This document shows, in pieces, positions 1-8,582 of a stretch of 64,000 bases of DNA. A program made the position numbers and the translations under genes. The stretch spans positions 49,327-113,326 of the forward strand of contig NZ_JYJG01000040.1 in NCBI RefSeq assembly GCF_000955955.1. The letters run 5' to 3'. A model generated the notes under the pieces. The model was given only the letters and a program-made list of their open reading frames with translations, ran no database searches and had not been told where the DNA came from. The first letter of the stretch is position 1. Each line of letters starts with the position of its first letter. This DNA comes from Lentzea aerocolonigenes (GTDB lineage Bacteria; Actinomycetota; Actinomycetes; Mycobacteriales; Pseudonocardiaceae).

Positions 1-203
1 GCAGAGAGCCCGACGCGGCCGACGGCAGAGCCACGATTGTCGTGCTCACCGAGGTCGGTCGCGAGACTGTCCTGTCGATGGCTCACGGCGAAGCCGAACT
101 ATTGAGTGAAAGAATGTCCGAACTTTCGCCGGAAGACAGAGACCTGCTGCGCGGGGCCATGCCGATATTGCGCCACCTGGCCGAGCCGCAGGAAAACAAG
201 TAG
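1..203 (+). CDS. MarR-family regulator, C-terminal fragment
   Basis: The reading frame is open from base 3 to a TAG at 201-203 and is cut by the window edge. The fragment begins in the wing of a winged helix: the segment DGRATIVVLTEVGRE is typical of the MarR beta-wing followed by the dimerisation helix. The remaining residues are a charged helix ending in EPQENK. MarR proteins bind DNA as dimers and usually regulate an adjacent gene in response to small phenolic or oxidant ligands. The target is outside the window or unknown. A strong hairpin follows at once, so the transcript ends here. Confidence 0.8.
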   Translation, partial: REPDAADGRATIVVLTEVGRETVLSMAHGEAELLSERMSELSPEDRDLLRGAMPILRHLAEPQENK

Positions 204-231
204 GAGCGGGACCCCCCGACGGGTCCCGCTC
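204..231. terminator. Bidirectional hairpin terminator
   Basis: A perfect 11-bp stem (204-214 with 221-231, arm GAGCGGGACCC) encloses a 6-base loop. It lies between the convergent MarR gene and the membrane-protein gene and starts at the base after the MarR stop codon. There is no U-tract, as is common in high-GC actinomycetes. Confidence 0.75.
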
Positions 232-237
232 CTGGCA

Positions 238-1335
238 TTACTTGCTGGGTGACACGGAAGTAGGTGGCACCGAGCTGGAAGGTGCGCTTCCAGAACTCGA
301 CGGCGATGTACTCGGCGTTGATGACGGAGCGGACATGCTCGGTGTCACCGTGTAACAGGTGCCGTTTTCGTAGTCGATCTTCGGCCGCGGATACCTGTTA
401 GCCGGAATCATCGGTTGCGGGTCGCTCCCGTTGCACCCGTAGTACTGCCGCTGGGCGTTGATGGGATTGCCGTCCTGGTCGTACAACTGCACGTTGGTGA
501 GCCACTTGCCGTTCTCGTCCTGGACGTAGATGTTCTCGTACGTCTCTGTCATCGGCGTCGGGTAAGACTGGTTCCGCGAGCTGTAGGCGAGGTTGTTCGC
601 CGTCACGTCGACGACCTGGAACAGCAACCCGACCGCCAGCGCGGACGCCGGCAGGCTGAACCACAGCCACCGCCGGTCGACCTTGGCGCGCGGCCCCGCG
701 AACACCGAGATGATCGCGATCGCGGCGACGACCAGGAACCCGAGGATGTCGCGGCCGGCGAGCAGCACGGCCCCGAGCCCGAGCAAGCCGGCCCGCACCA
801 GCCACCACGCGGGCTGCAACGACTTCAGGTAGGTCAGCGCGCGTTCGGCCGGCGTGCCTTCCTCCGGCGTCAGCCACTGCTGGATCCTGCGCGTCTCCGG
901 CAGGTCCATGATCTCCTGCTGGGTCGGCCCGCGGTCGTGCACCAACGCGAGGCTGAGCACGAGGAGCACGCCGGGCAGCAGCAGGATCGCCGGCTCCCGG
1001 AGCGCCGCGGCCCCCGCGAGCAACGTGACGCCCGTGGCGATCACCAACCCCCACGCCGCCGCCCGCGGCCGCGTGACCAGCTTGTTCTTGGTCGTGACCG
1101 GCAACCGCTCGGTCCGCGGTGGGTAGCCGGCGGCCTGCCGCAGCTCGTGCGCGTACTGCTCGGGCGGGCCGAGGCGCTGCTCCAGCGTCTCGTCCTCACC
1201 CAGCTCGGTCGACAGCTCGGCGACGTGCGCGCTGACGTCCTCCATGATCTCGGCGACCTCGCTGGGCGGCAGGTCGTCGAGGGCCGCACGCATCCCGGCC
1301 AGGTAGTACTCGACCCCGAGTGCCTGCGTGTTCAT
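238..1335 (-). CDS. Membrane protein with N-terminal HAAS-like domain
   Basis: A 365-residue protein. Residues 1-55 form an acidic helical region resembling the HAAS/DUF1700 domain that accompanies PadR regulators. About four to five hydrophobic segments follow between residues 85 and 250, then an exported-looking domain and a Ser/Thr/Pro-rich tail of about 35 residues. I chose the ATG at 1335 because it overlaps the PadR stop as ATGA, with GGAGG just upstream, instead of an upstream in-frame start inside padR. In this family the PadR regulator controls its membrane-protein partner. The substrate is unknown. The tail may be cell-wall facing (inference). Confidence 0.75.
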   Translation of the reverse strand: MNTQALGVEYYLAGMRAALDDLPPSEVAEIMEDVSAHVAELSTELGEDETLEQRLGPPEQYAHELRQAAGYPPRTERLPVTTKNKLVTRPRAAAWGLVIATGVTLLAGAAALREPAILLLPGVLLVLSLALVHDRGPTQQEIMDLPETRRIQQWLTPEEGTPAERALTYLKSLQPAWWLVRAGLLGLGAVLLAGRDILGFLVVAAIAIISVFAGPRAKVDRRWLWFSLPASALAVGLLFQVVDVTANNLAYSSRNQSYPTPMTETYENIYVQDENGKWLTNVQLYDQDGNPINAQRQYYGCNGSDPQPMIPANRYPRPKIDYENGTCYTVTPSMSAPSSTPSTSPSSSGSAPSSSVPPTSVSPSK

Positions 1336-1658
1336 GCTGCGACCTCCTCGAGCAGGCCGTCCAGCGTGCTGGCGAACGACCTCCACGTCTCCCTCGACTC
1401 AGCCAGGCGCACCCGCCCGGTCTCGTTGATGCTGTAGTACTTGCGGTGCGGCCCCTCTTCGCTCGGCACCACGTACGAGGTCAGCATCCCGGCGTTGTAG
1501 AGCCGCCGCAGCGTGCCGTACACCGACGCGTCCCCGACATCGTTCAATCCCCCGGCGCGCAGCCTGCGCACCACGTCGTACCCGTACCCGTCGTCCTTGC
1601 GCAGAACCGCAAGCACGGCCATGTCGAGCACGCCCTTGAGCAGCTGACTTGTGTCCAT
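1332..1658 (-). CDS. PadR-family transcriptional regulator
   Basis: A 108-residue winged-helix protein. It opens with QLLKGVLDMAVLAVL, the typical PadR first helix, followed by the recognition region (YGYDVVRRL) and the ASVYGTLRRLYNAG segment, then the wing with HRKYYSINETGR. The short C-terminal helix marks the compact PadR-s2 type. The length is normal for that type. It is co-transcribed with the downstream HAAS-type membrane protein through a 4-base ATGA overlap. Autoregulation is likely through the dyad upstream at 1705-1714. Confidence 0.88.
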   Translation of the reverse strand: MDTSQLLKGVLDMAVLAVLRKDDGYGYDVVRRLRAGGLNDVGDASVYGTLRRLYNAGMLTSYVVPSEEGPHRKYYSINETGRVRLAESRETWRSFASTLDGLLEEVAA

Positions 1659-1704
1659 GACCCCTCCGACCCGCTCTTGCGCCGTGAACACTACTACGCA
1701 GTGC

Positions 1705-1714
1705 ACAGTACTGT
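1705..1714 (-). promoter_or_regulatory. Candidate PadR operator
   Basis: A perfect 10-bp palindrome, ACAGTACTGT, sits about 45 bases upstream of the padR start. On the minus strand a possible -35 (TAGACA, 1712-1717) overlaps it. Position and symmetry fit an autoregulatory operator. No binding data exist here. Confidence 0.35.
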
Positions 1715-1729
1715 CTAACGCGGGGGTCC

Positions 1730-2254
1730 TCAGCTCACCCTTCTCACCGCTCGCCGCTTGGCCAGCGCCATCCGGACCAGGTAGGCGGGTGTGGGCGGGA
1801 TCCAGCCGAGCTGCGCGGCCATCCCCAGGTCGTCGCGGTTCGCCCAGTGCTCGACGATCCGGCCGTCCTCGAAGCGGAACCAGTGGGACTGGGTCATCGC
1901 GTACGGCTTGCCAGTGGGCGGGAAGACGGTCTCCACCTGGGCGTCGTCGTTGTACATGACCCACGGCGCGGCGTGCGTTCCGTTCATGGTCGAGTTCACG
2001 ACGACGAGATCACCTCTGGCCAGGGCGTGGTGGATGTCGTAACGCAGGCCGGTGCTCGCGGCGCGCAGCCACAGAGCCGTGGAGTAGAAGCCGTCGGCGC
2101 CAGGAACTCGCGACGACGGCGGCTGGACGCGGTTCTCCCGATCGGTCGCGAGCGGGTGGTACAGCGAATCGAAGTCGGCCCGGTCGCCGTTGGCCATGGC
2201 GTGGATGCTGCGCACCGCGAGCGAGATCAGATCAGCCGTGATGTCAGTGGTCAT
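1730..2254 (-). CDS. SnoaL/NTF2-like protein
   Basis: A 174-residue protein of the NTF2-like cone fold. The N-terminal helical region is followed by the sheet segments YDIHHALARGDLVVVNS and MTQSHWFRFEDGRIVEHWANRD, which are characteristic of SnoaL-like polyketide-cyclase relatives. Many members act on small hydrophobic substrates or have no enzyme role. The ATG at 2254 is preferred over an in-frame TTG at 2266. The gene is divergent from a TetR-family regulator 53 bases away, which probably controls it (inference from arrangement). Confidence 0.72.
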   Translation of the reverse strand: MTTDITADLISLAVRSIHAMANGDRADFDSLYHPLATDRENRVQPPSSRVPGADGFYSTALWLRAASTGLRYDIHHALARGDLVVVNSTMNGTHAAPWVMYNDDAQVETVFPPTGKPYAMTQSHWFRFEDGRIVEHWANRDDLGMAAQLGWIPPTPAYLVRMALAKRRAVRRVS

Positions 2255-2307
2255 GAGGAACCCCAATCAGATACAGTCGGACTTTACCGAAAGTGTGGAA
2301 CTGGGGA

Positions 2308-2943
2308 ATGACGCACGTCAAGAGGTCCTACGACTCGTCCGGGCGGCGCGAACAGGCCCGCGTGCGACGCCTCGCCGTGGTGCGCGCGGCCCGTGAGTTG
2401 TTCGAGCGCGACGGGTTTCGCGTGACCACGATCAGCGCGGTCGCGGCGCACGCCGGGGTGTCCGCGGAGAGCATCTACAAGGGGTTCGGCACCAAGGCGG
2501 CGCTGGCCAAAGCCGTGTTCGACCTCGTGATCGCGGGTGACGACGAACCCGTCCCGATCGCCGAACGCCCCGCCGCGCAGGCCATCGGCGACGAACCGGA
2601 CGTCCATCGCAAGATCGTGATGTTCGTCCACGGTCTGGCCCAGCGCCAGGCCCGCTCAGCGCGGGTGCAGATCCTCATCCGCGACGGCAGGCACGTCGAC
2701 GACTCACTCGAGCCGATCTGGGCGAAGCTAATCGAGGAGGGTCTGGCCGGTATGACGCTGCTCGGCCGCCATCTGCACGCCACCGGCCGCCTGCGCGCGG
2801 GGATCGACCTCGACGAGGTGCGGGACGTGCTGTGGAACTACCTGGCGATCGACCACTACGAACGACTGGTTCTCACGCAGGACTGGTCCCTCGAGCGCTA
2901 CACCCGATGGCTGACCCGGGCCATCACCGACGCACTCGTCTGA
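2308..2943 (+). CDS. TetR-family transcriptional regulator
   Basis: A 211-residue regulator. The N-terminal DNA-binding domain is clear: ARELFERDGFRVTTISAVAA, then HAGVSAESIYKGFGTKAALA, the TetR helix-turn-helix. The C-terminal ligand domain (about residues 70-205) is unassigned. The ATG at 2308 gives the usual short basic N-terminus; a GTG at 2293 is also in frame. It is divergent from the SnoaL-like gene and probably represses it and itself. Its stop lies 6 bases from the convergent mutM stop. Confidence 0.88.
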   Translation: MTHVKRSYDSSGRREQARVRRLAVVRAARELFERDGFRVTTISAVAAHAGVSAESIYKGFGTKAALAKAVFDLVIAGDDEPVPIAERPAAQAIGDEPDVHRKIVMFVHGLAQRQARSARVQILIRDGRHVDDSLEPIWAKLIEEGLAGMTLLGRHLHATGRLRAGIDLDEVRDVLWNYLAIDHYERLVLTQDWSLERYTRWLTRAITDALV

Positions 2944-2949
2944 CGAACG

Positions 2950-3807
2950 TCAGAGTCTGGGGCGGGGCTGGCATCGCGGGCACGAGTACGAGGAGCGGTT
3001 CATGAACGGCTCCCGCACGATCACCGCACCGCACCGCTTGCACGGCCGGTTCTCCTGCCCGTACGCGCTCAGCGAGCGGTCGAAGTAGCCGGACTGCCCG
3101 TTCACGTTCACGTACAGCGCGTCGAACGACGTCCCACCCTGGCCGAGCGCCTCACGCATCACATCGGTGGCGTGATCCAGCAGCTCAGCGGCCTTCACCT
3201 TGGTGAGCTTGTCCGTCATCCGGGTGCCGTGCAGGCGGGCGCGCCACAAAGCCTCGTCGGCGTAGATGTTGCCGATGCCGGACACCAGGGTCTGGTCGAG
3301 CAGGGCGCGTTTGATCTCCGTGTGACGCAGGCGCAACGCGCGCACGGCAGCATCACGGGAGAAGAGAGGGTCCATCGGGTCGCGGGCGATGTGCGCGACC
3401 GAGTCGGGGACCAGGGTGCCGTCGACCTCGACGAGTTCGGCGAGAGCCAGGCCGCCGAAGGTTCTTTGGTCGACGAAGCGCAGCTCCGGGCCGCCGTCGG
3501 CGAACCGGAACCGCACGCGAAGATGTTTCTCGTCCGGAGCCTCAGCGGGCTGGACGAGCATTTGGCCGCTCATGCCCAGGTGGGCCAGCATGGCGGCTTT
3601 GTCGGCCAGTTCGACCCAGAGGTACTTGCCGCGGCGCTTGGCGGCAACCATGGGTTGCGAGACCAAGCGCGCGCAGAAGTCCGCGGAGCCCAGGTCGTGC
3701 CGGCGGATGGCACGTGGGTGCAGCACCTCTACCGAGGAGATGACCCGGCCGGCGACGTGAGCTTCGAGGCCGAGGCGAACCACCTCGACCTCTGGGAGTT
3801 CGGGCAC
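2950..3807 (-). CDS. mutM: Formamidopyrimidine-DNA glycosylase
   Basis: A 285-residue Fpg that excises 8-oxoguanine and ring-opened purines and cleaves the abasic site. The start is GTG. After Met removal the protein begins PELPEVEVV, giving catalytic Pro1 and Glu2. The C-terminal zinc finger has four cysteines at about residues 256, 259, 276 and 279. The length is normal. It is the last gene of a run rnc - small ORF - mutM, with its start 1 base after the preceding stop. The rnc-mutM linkage is conserved across actinobacteria. Confidence 0.96.
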   Translation of the reverse strand: MPELPEVEVVRLGLEAHVAGRVISSVEVLHPRAIRRHDLGSADFCARLVSQPMVAAKRRGKYLWVELADKAAMLAHLGMSGQMLVQPAEAPDEKHLRVRFRFADGGPELRFVDQRTFGGLALAELVEVDGTLVPDSVAHIARDPMDPLFSRDAAVRALRLRHTEIKRALLDQTLVSGIGNIYADEALWRARLHGTRMTDKLTKVKAAELLDHATDVMREALGQGGTSFDALYVNVNGQSGYFDRSLSAYGQENRPCKRCGAVIVREPFMNRSSYSCPRCQPRPRL

Positions 3808-3808
3808 G

Positions 3809-4009
3809 TCAGGCTTCGGACTTGCCCTCGTCGACGGGCTGCGCCTCGATCACGGCGGCCTGCGGCTTGGTGGGCTTGAGCACCCACACGCCCGCGCGGC
3901 TCGTGTCCCTGACCAGCACAAGTCCCTGGATGCCTCCGTTACGGGAGGTGTTCACCGGGCCGCGAGCGGAGCGCGTGCGGCGGTTGGTGCGGTACCTGGT
4001 CGCATACAT
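3809..4009 (-). CDS. Small basic conserved-type protein between rnc and mutM
   Basis: A 66-residue protein I do not recognise as a named family. It has a strongly basic N-terminus ([20 protein letters not shown]) and a central hydrophobic strand region ([19 protein letters not shown]), with an acidic end. It starts 8 bases after the rnc stop and ends 1 base before the mutM start, so it is translated within that operon. The basic N-terminus suggests nucleic-acid contact (weak inference). The tight operon position argues for a real gene. Confidence 0.65.
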   Translation of the reverse strand: MYATRYRTNRRTRSARGPVNTSRNGGIQGLVLVRDTSRAGVWVLKPTKPQAAVIEAQPVDEGKSEA

Positions 4010-4017
4010 TGCGTATC

Positions 4018-4776
4018 TCAGTCTTCCTCGGATGGGAGGGTCCCTGGCGTCACCGAGGCGCCGTTCTGTCCGTTTGCGGATTTGACCGACTCCTGCTCGG
4101 CCTTGACCCGCTCCGACAGAACATGATAGGCCGCTTCAGCGGCTTTCTGCTCGGCTTCCTTCTTGGTGCGCCCATCACCCTTGCCGTAGGGCTGGCCACC
4201 GACGAGCACCGTGGCGGTGAACTCCTTGCGGTGGTCCGGCCCCTGGTCGTCCACGCGGTACTCCGGGACGCCGAGACTGGCTTGAGCGGTGAGCTCCTGC
4301 AGGCTTGTCTTCCAGTCCAGTCCAGCACCCAGAAGCGGAGCTTTGGCCAAGAGTGGATCGAACAGCCGGTGAACGAACGCTCGTGCGGTATCGATACCGA
4401 ACTGCAGGTACACCGCACCGATGACGGCTTCGAGGCCGTCGGCGAGGATGCTCGCCTTGTCCCTGCCGCCGGTCAGTTCTTCGCCACGACCGAGCAACAG
4501 GTGTGCACCGAGCCCGCCTTCTCCCAGGTCACGCGCGACGCCCGCCAGAGCGTGCATGTTCACCACGCTGGCGCGGAGCTTCGCGAGCTGACCCTCGGGA
4601 AGATCGGGGTGGGTGCGGTAGAGGTGGTCGGTGACGACCAACCCGAGCACGGCGTCTCCCAGGAACTCGAGACGCTCGTTCGGCGGCAGACCGCCGTTCT
4701 CGTACGCGTACGACCGGTGGGTGAGCGAAAGCCCGAGCAGCTCGGCGTCCAACTGGACGCCGAGCGCTTCGGACAA
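4018..4776 (-). CDS. rnc: Ribonuclease III
   Basis: A 252-residue enzyme cleaving double-stranded RNA in rRNA and mRNA processing. The catalytic RNase III domain carries the signature [16 protein letters not shown] and later [12 protein letters not shown] with the second acidic set. The double-stranded-RNA-binding domain follows (about residues 160-230, [12 protein letters not shown] and [16 protein letters not shown]). No ATG or GTG is available in frame before the first conserved residues, so TTG at 4776 is taken as the start. It follows rpmF by 60 bases in the same frame. Confidence 0.93.
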   Translation of the reverse strand: MSEALGVQLDAELLGLSLTHRSYAYENGGLPPNERLEFLGDAVLGLVVTDHLYRTHPDLPEGQLAKLRASVVNMHALAGVARDLGEGGLGAHLLLGRGEELTGGRDKASILADGLEAVIGAVYLQFGIDTARAFVHRLFDPLLAKAPLLGAGLDWKTSLQELTAQASLGVPEYRVDDQGPDHRKEFTATVLVGGQPYGKGDGRTKKEAEQKAAEAAYHVLSERVKAEQESVKSANGQNGASVTPGTLPSEED

Positions 4777-4836
4777 AGACGCGCGGTCGGCTTGCGGAGC
4801 GCGCGGCGGCTTTCCCCCACTACGTAACCGAGGAGA

Positions 4837-5019
4837 TCAGGCCGGCTGAGCGACCTGGCGGCCAGCGTACTGACCACAGGCCGGGCAGGCGACGTGCTGC
4901 GGCTTCGGCTGGCGGCAAGCCTTGTTGGAGCACGCCACCAGGTGCACGGCAGACGTCTTCCACTGGGAACGACGCGCACGGGTGTTCGAACGCGACATTT
5001 TCCGCTTCGGGACGGCCAC
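4837..5019 (-). CDS. rpmF: 50S ribosomal protein L32
   Basis: A 60-residue L32. It begins [20 protein letters not shown], the standard L32 N-terminus. Four cysteines (CSNKAC and CPAC) form a zinc-ribbon, so this is the zinc-binding C+ form. The GTG start at 5019 is 2 bases after the DUF177 stop, with GAGGAG in the end of the upstream gene acting as ribosome binding site. DUF177-rpmF is a nearly universal bacterial pair. Confidence 0.96.
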   Translation of the reverse strand: MAVPKRKMSRSNTRARRSQWKTSAVHLVACSNKACRQPKPQHVACPACGQYAGRQVAQPA

Positions 5020-5021
5020 GA

Positions 5022-5603
5022 CTACTTCTCCTCGTTGTTGTCATCGCTGAACCGCTCTTGCAACGCGGCCCACCGAGGGTCAATCGTCTCATGCCCGTGG
5101 TCGGGCCCTAGCTCCGCCCACCGGCCGCCGCATTCGGAGCAAAGCCCCTTGCAGTCCGGCTCGCACAGCGGCGCCTGCGGCAGCGCGAGGACGATGGCGT
5201 CCCGCACCACAGGCTCGAGGTCGATCAGATCGTTGACGATCCGGCTGACCTCGTCTTCATCAGTGGTCTCGTCGGTGGTGCTGTCCGGCCACGCGTACAG
5301 CTCCGTGATCCGGACTTCAACCTCGTCGGTGAGCGGCTCGAGACACCTCGAGCACTCCCCTTCGACCTTCGCGGCCGCCGTCCCCGACACGAGCAGGCCC
5401 TCCACGACCGATTCGATCAGGAGGTCGAGCTCAACTTCCCCGTTCTCGGGCACCGCGATCACCCCGAGCAGCCCCACACCCTCGCCGGGGACCGACCTCA
5501 CGAGGGGTCGGCTCAGACCGGCGCGACGGCCGATGTCCCTGGTGTCGATGACCCAGGGACCGGATGCTGTGGGACGCGTGGACGCGTGACGATGCTCAGT
5601 CAT
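5022..5603 (-). CDS. DUF177 / YceD-family protein
   Basis: A 193-residue protein of the DUF177 family. The central part carries [10 protein letters not shown] and the C-terminal part carries [13 protein letters not shown], the conserved cysteine-containing motifs of the family. DUF177 proteins are linked to 23S rRNA levels in plants and bacteria and always lie upstream of rpmF, as here. The ATG at 5603 opens [11 protein letters not shown]. The frame stays open upstream but without family similarity. Confidence 0.9.
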   Translation of the reverse strand: MTEHRHASTRPTASGPWVIDTRDIGRRAGLSRPLVRSVPGEGVGLLGVIAVPENGEVELDLLIESVVEGLLVSGTAAAKVEGECSRCLEPLTDEVEVRITELYAWPDSTTDETTDEDEVSRIVNDLIDLEPVVRDAIVLALPQAPLCEPDCKGLCSECGGRWAELGPDHGHETIDPRWAALQERFSDDNNEEK

Positions 5604-5752
5604 GATTTCGGGTTGTTGCCGGCGGGGACCTACCACGTCCAGCCGGTCCAGGGTACGGGACAACGGGCTCACGCGTGAAATCGCCAGGTGATCGCACCTG
5701 TCCGACGTAGCGCGAATCACACGTTCAGGCGCTCCGAGGAGCACCTGGTTCG

Positions 5753-6469
5753 TTAAGCACCGTAGTCGAACGGCGCGGCAGACCCCGCGACGGCCGGCCC
5801 GCGCAGGTGCGAACGGCCCTTGCCGACCGACCTGAGCGTGTGCGCGAGGAGGTCCTCGAAGTCCGCGAGCTTGCCGTCCACGTACGCGTCGCACTCCGAC
5901 CGCAGCCGGATCGACTCGCTCTGGGCGCTGTCGAGCAGCCGCGCCGCCTCGGCGTGCGCGGCCCGGACGACCTCCTGCTCGTTGACGAGCCTGGCCTGCT
6001 CGGCTCGGCCGTCCTCGGTGGCGCGCTCGTAGTTGGCGCGACCGGCCTGGATCATCCGCTCGGCCTCGGCGTGCGACCGCCCGACCAGGTCGTCGTACTC
6101 CTGCCGGCCGGCGGCGACGGTGCGTTCCGCCTGGTCCTCAGCCTCGGCGATCATCCGCTCGGCACGGGCCCGCGCGTCGGACAGCATCGCCTCGGCCTCG
6201 GCCTGCGCCTCGGCGAGCATGCGATCGGCGTCCGCACGGGCCTTCGACACGCCCGCTTCCGCGTCGTGCTTGGCCTTGCCGACCAGCTCGTCCTTGTGGT
6301 CCAGCACGTCCTGCGCGTCGTCGAGCTCCGCGGGGATCGCGTCGCGCACGTCGTCGAGCAGTTCGAGCACATCACCGCGCGGCACCACGCAGCCCGAGGT
6401 CATCGGAACTCCGCGCGCTTCCTCGACGATCGTGACGAGCTCGTCGAGTGCCTCGAACACCCGGTACAC
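5753..6469 (-). CDS. sepIVA: SepIVA-like DivIVA-domain septation protein
   Basis: A 238-residue coiled-coil protein. The N-terminus MYRVFEALDELVTIVEEARG is typical of the actinobacterial SepIVA family (M. tuberculosis Rv2927c), and an alanine- and charge-rich heptad region runs from about residue 70 to 200. In mycobacteria SepIVA is a septation and envelope-growth factor. Context agrees: it precedes DUF177, rpmF and rnc in the same order. GTG at 6469 is preceded by GGGAG. Function here is inferred by orthology and synteny. Confidence 0.85.
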   Translation of the reverse strand: MYRVFEALDELVTIVEEARGVPMTSGCVVPRGDVLELLDDVRDAIPAELDDAQDVLDHKDELVGKAKHDAEAGVSKARADADRMLAEAQAEAEAMLSDARARAERMIAEAEDQAERTVAAGRQEYDDLVGRSHAEAERMIQAGRANYERATEDGRAEQARLVNEQEVVRAAHAEAARLLDSAQSESIRLRSECDAYVDGKLADFEDLLAHTLRSVGKGRSHLRGPAVAGSAAPFDYGA

Positions 6470-6510
6470 GTCTCACTCCCTAACCCCTGTGGCTCCCACT
6501 CACAAGTGTG

Positions 6511-6547
6511 CCCTGCCGATCTCCCCGAAAGAGGGAGATCGGCAGGG
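6511..6547. repeat. Perfect 15-bp hairpin between divergent genes
   Basis: Arms 6511-6525 and 6533-6547 are perfectly complementary (CCCTGCCGATCTCCC) with a 7-base loop. It lies 41 bases upstream of sepIVA and 17 bases upstream of the acetyltransferase start, so both genes point away from it. A terminator is not expected here. It could be an operator, a 5'-UTR structure, or a terminator of a short antisense transcript. Confidence 0.7.
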
Positions 6548-6564
6548 CGTGTCAGGATTTGGCC

Positions 6565-7011
6565 GTGACCATCACGATCAGGCGGGCGACCGCGGCCGAT
6601 GTAGACCCGATCGTGGCGATGCTCGCGGACGACCCGCTGGGCGCGCAGCGCGAAACGCCGGGCGACCCCGCCTACCTCAAAGCCTTCGAAGTGATCAATG
6701 CCGACCCGCACCAGTACCTCGCGGTGGCCGATGCTCGGGGCGAGGTCGTCGGCACCTTGCAGCTCACGTTCACGTCCGGCCTGTCGCGCCTCGGCATGAC
6801 CCGTGCGACCGTCGAGGCCGTCCGAGTGCGCTCCGACCAGCGCGGCAACGGACTCGGCGAACAGCTGATCCGCTGGGCGATCGACGAGGCCCGCGCCCGT
6901 GGCTGCGGCCTCGTCCAGCTCACCACCGACGCCTCACGCGTCGACGCACACCGCTTCTACGAACGACTCGGCTTCACCGCGTCGCACGTGGGCATGAAGC
7001 TCTCGCTCTAA
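6565..7011 (+). CDS. GNAT-family N-acetyltransferase
   Basis: A 148-residue GNAT enzyme transferring an acetyl group from acetyl-CoA to an unknown amine. Motif A is clear: VEAVRVRSDQRGNGLGEQLI with the Q/RxxGxG/A pyrophosphate loop. Motif B follows in LTTDASRVDAHRFYERLGF. I start at GTG 6565 (VTITIRRATAAD), because upstream in-frame sequence would lie in the hairpin. Its TAA overlaps the convergent coaD stop by 4 bases. Confidence 0.87.
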   Translation: MTITIRRATAADVDPIVAMLADDPLGAQRETPGDPAYLKAFEVINADPHQYLAVADARGEVVGTLQLTFTSGLSRLGMTRATVEAVRVRSDQRGNGLGEQLIRWAIDEARARGCGLVQLTTDASRVDAHRFYERLGFTASHVGMKLSL

Positions 7012-7490
7012 CGCAGCTCGGCGAGGCGCTGCTGCAGCCGCTGCTCGATGGTCGCGGGCAGCAGCGTCGACACGTCGCCACCGTAGGTCGCGACCTCCTT
7101 GACCAGCGAGGACGCCAGGTAGGAGTACTGCGGGCTGGCCTGCATGAACAGCGTGTCGACACCCGTGAGCTGGTGGTTCATCTGCGCCATCTGCAGCTCG
7201 TAGTCGTAATCACTGACCGCGCGCAGGCCCTTCACGATGGCCTTGATGTTGTTCTCACGGCAGTAGTCGACCAACAGCCCGTGCCACGAATCCACCCGCA
7301 CGTTGTCCCACTGCTTGGTGACCTCGCGCAGCATCTCCTGCCGCTCCTCGACGTCGAACAAGGTGCGCTTGTTCTTGTTGATGAGCACGGCGACGACAAC
7401 CTCTTCGAAGAGGTGCGCGGCTCTCCCGATGATGTCCAGGTGACCGTTGGTTACCGGGTCGTAGGAGCCGGGGTACACGGCACGCGTCAT
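7008..7490 (-). CDS. coaD: Phosphopantetheine adenylyltransferase
   Basis: A 160-residue enzyme converting 4'-phosphopantetheine and ATP to dephospho-CoA, the penultimate step of CoA synthesis. The nucleotidyltransferase signature GSYDPVTNGHLDII (T/HxGH type) is at residues 7-20, and the pantetheine-binding region (FMQASPQYSYLASSLVKEVA) is near the C-terminus. The length is typical. It lies 53 bases downstream of rsmD, a widespread actinobacterial pair. Confidence 0.96.
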   Translation of the reverse strand: MTRAVYPGSYDPVTNGHLDIIGRAAHLFEEVVVAVLINKNKRTLFDVEERQEMLREVTKQWDNVRVDSWHGLLVDYCRENNIKAIVKGLRAVSDYDYELQMAQMNHQLTGVDTLFMQASPQYSYLASSLVKEVATYGGDVSTLLPATIEQRLQQRLAELR

Positions 7491-7543
7491 GAGCCGGACG
7501 TTAGCACCCGATCGGACGCCTCCAGGCGTGTCCGTGGTTCTCG

Positions 7544-8104
7544 TCACCCATCCGAACGCACCTGCCCCCAATACACAGCCGTGTCCCCATAACGCTTGGC
7601 ACGCAAGGATTCCACTCCCTCGGGCCACGCTGGTTCGGCACTGCGCGAAGCACGCTCCACGATCAACACGGCCCCGGCTGTGAGCCTCGCCGCGTTTACC
7701 AATCCAGAAAGCACCTTCTCGAGCTCCCCGTCGGTGACCGCGTAGGGCGGATCCGCGAACACCACGTCGAACGCCTCCCCCTCGCTCACCGAGTACGCCT
7801 CGGCACTCCGGTTCGCGATCACGACGTCCCGGAAGGGCAACTCCCGCGCGTTCGCCTTGAGCACCTCGGCCGCTCTCTTGTCGGCCTCCACGAACGTCGC
7901 GTGCCCGGCCCCCCGGCTCAACGCCTCGAAGCCGAGCGCCCCCGACCCCGCGTACAGGTCAAGCACTCGCACCCCGTCGAGGTCCATCAACGACTCGAGC
8001 GAACTGAACAGCGCCTCCCGCACCCGCTCGGACGTGGGCCTCGTCCCTTTCGGCGGCACCTTGAGCCTGCGGCCTCCCGCACTCCCGGCAACAATTCGCG
8101 TCAC
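7544..8104 (-). CDS. rsmD: 16S rRNA m2G966 methyltransferase
   Basis: A 186-residue SAM-dependent methyltransferase modifying G966 of 16S rRNA. It starts at GTG 8104 with TRIVAGSAGGRRL, the RsmD N-terminus. The SAM-binding motif VRVLDLYAGSGALGFEALSRG and the catalytic FADPPYAV are present. The frame is open far upstream, but that sequence shows no similarity and overlaps the SDR region. It probably forms an operon with coaD. Confidence 0.94.
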   Translation of the reverse strand: MTRIVAGSAGGRRLKVPPKGTRPTSERVREALFSSLESLMDLDGVRVLDLYAGSGALGFEALSRGAGHATFVEADKRAAEVLKANARELPFRDVVIANRSAEAYSVSEGEAFDVVFADPPYAVTDGELEKVLSGLVNAARLTAGAVLIVERASRSAEPAWPEGVESLRAKRYGDTAVYWGQVRSDG

Positions 8105-8135
8105 CCGCTCATCGTCCCAGGTGCATCCTGTGCGG

Positions 8136-8582
8136 ATGACCCGCCACCGCGACTCGGGCGCCTGCCTGTGCGAGCTGGCCGCGGACCCGGTGCTCGTGGC
8201 GTGCCCGTCCTGCGCAGCCCAGGCCGTCGTGGTTGACGGTCGTCTCGTGTGCCCGGCGTGCGCGCACGTACGTCCGTACAAGCGTGTGTGGTGCTGGGAC
8301 AACGCACGCTTCGTGCCGGACCTCTGGCTGTCGACGCCGTGCGCCGGCCACACGCTGTGGGCGCTGAACGGCTCACACCTCGACCTGCTGGAGTCGTACG
8401 TCGGCGCCGCGCTCCGCGAAGACCCGCATCCGTCGTGCGTGCGGCGGATGACGATCCTCGCGAAGCTGCCCGGCTGGCTGAAGTCGGCCAAGCACCGCGA
8501 CGAGCTCCTCCGAGCCATCCGCCGCCTGCGCGCTACCGCCCCAGGTGCGCCCCGCCGTTCACCGCCAGCACCTGCCCGGTGA
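8136..8582 (+). CDS. Zinc-ribbon-like protein of unknown function
   Basis: A 148-residue protein. Two CxxC pairs (CPSC and CPAC, about residues 23-26 and 39-42) are spaced as in a TFIIB-type zinc ribbon. They are followed by a tryptophan-rich stretch and the segment TLWALNGSHLDLLESYVGAA. The last part is a basic helix (KLPGWLKSAKHRDELLRAIR). I do not recognise a function; zinc binding is inferred from the cysteines. Its 3' end overlaps the convergent SDR gene by 50 bases, and that part of the tail is Pro/Arg/Ala-rich. Confidence 0.6.
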   Translation: MTRHRDSGACLCELAADPVLVACPSCAAQAVVVDGRLVCPACAHVRPYKRVWCWDNARFVPDLWLSTPCAGHTLWALNGSHLDLLESYVGAALREDPHPSCVRRMTILAKLPGWLKSAKHRDELLRAIRRLRATAPGAPRRSPPAPAR

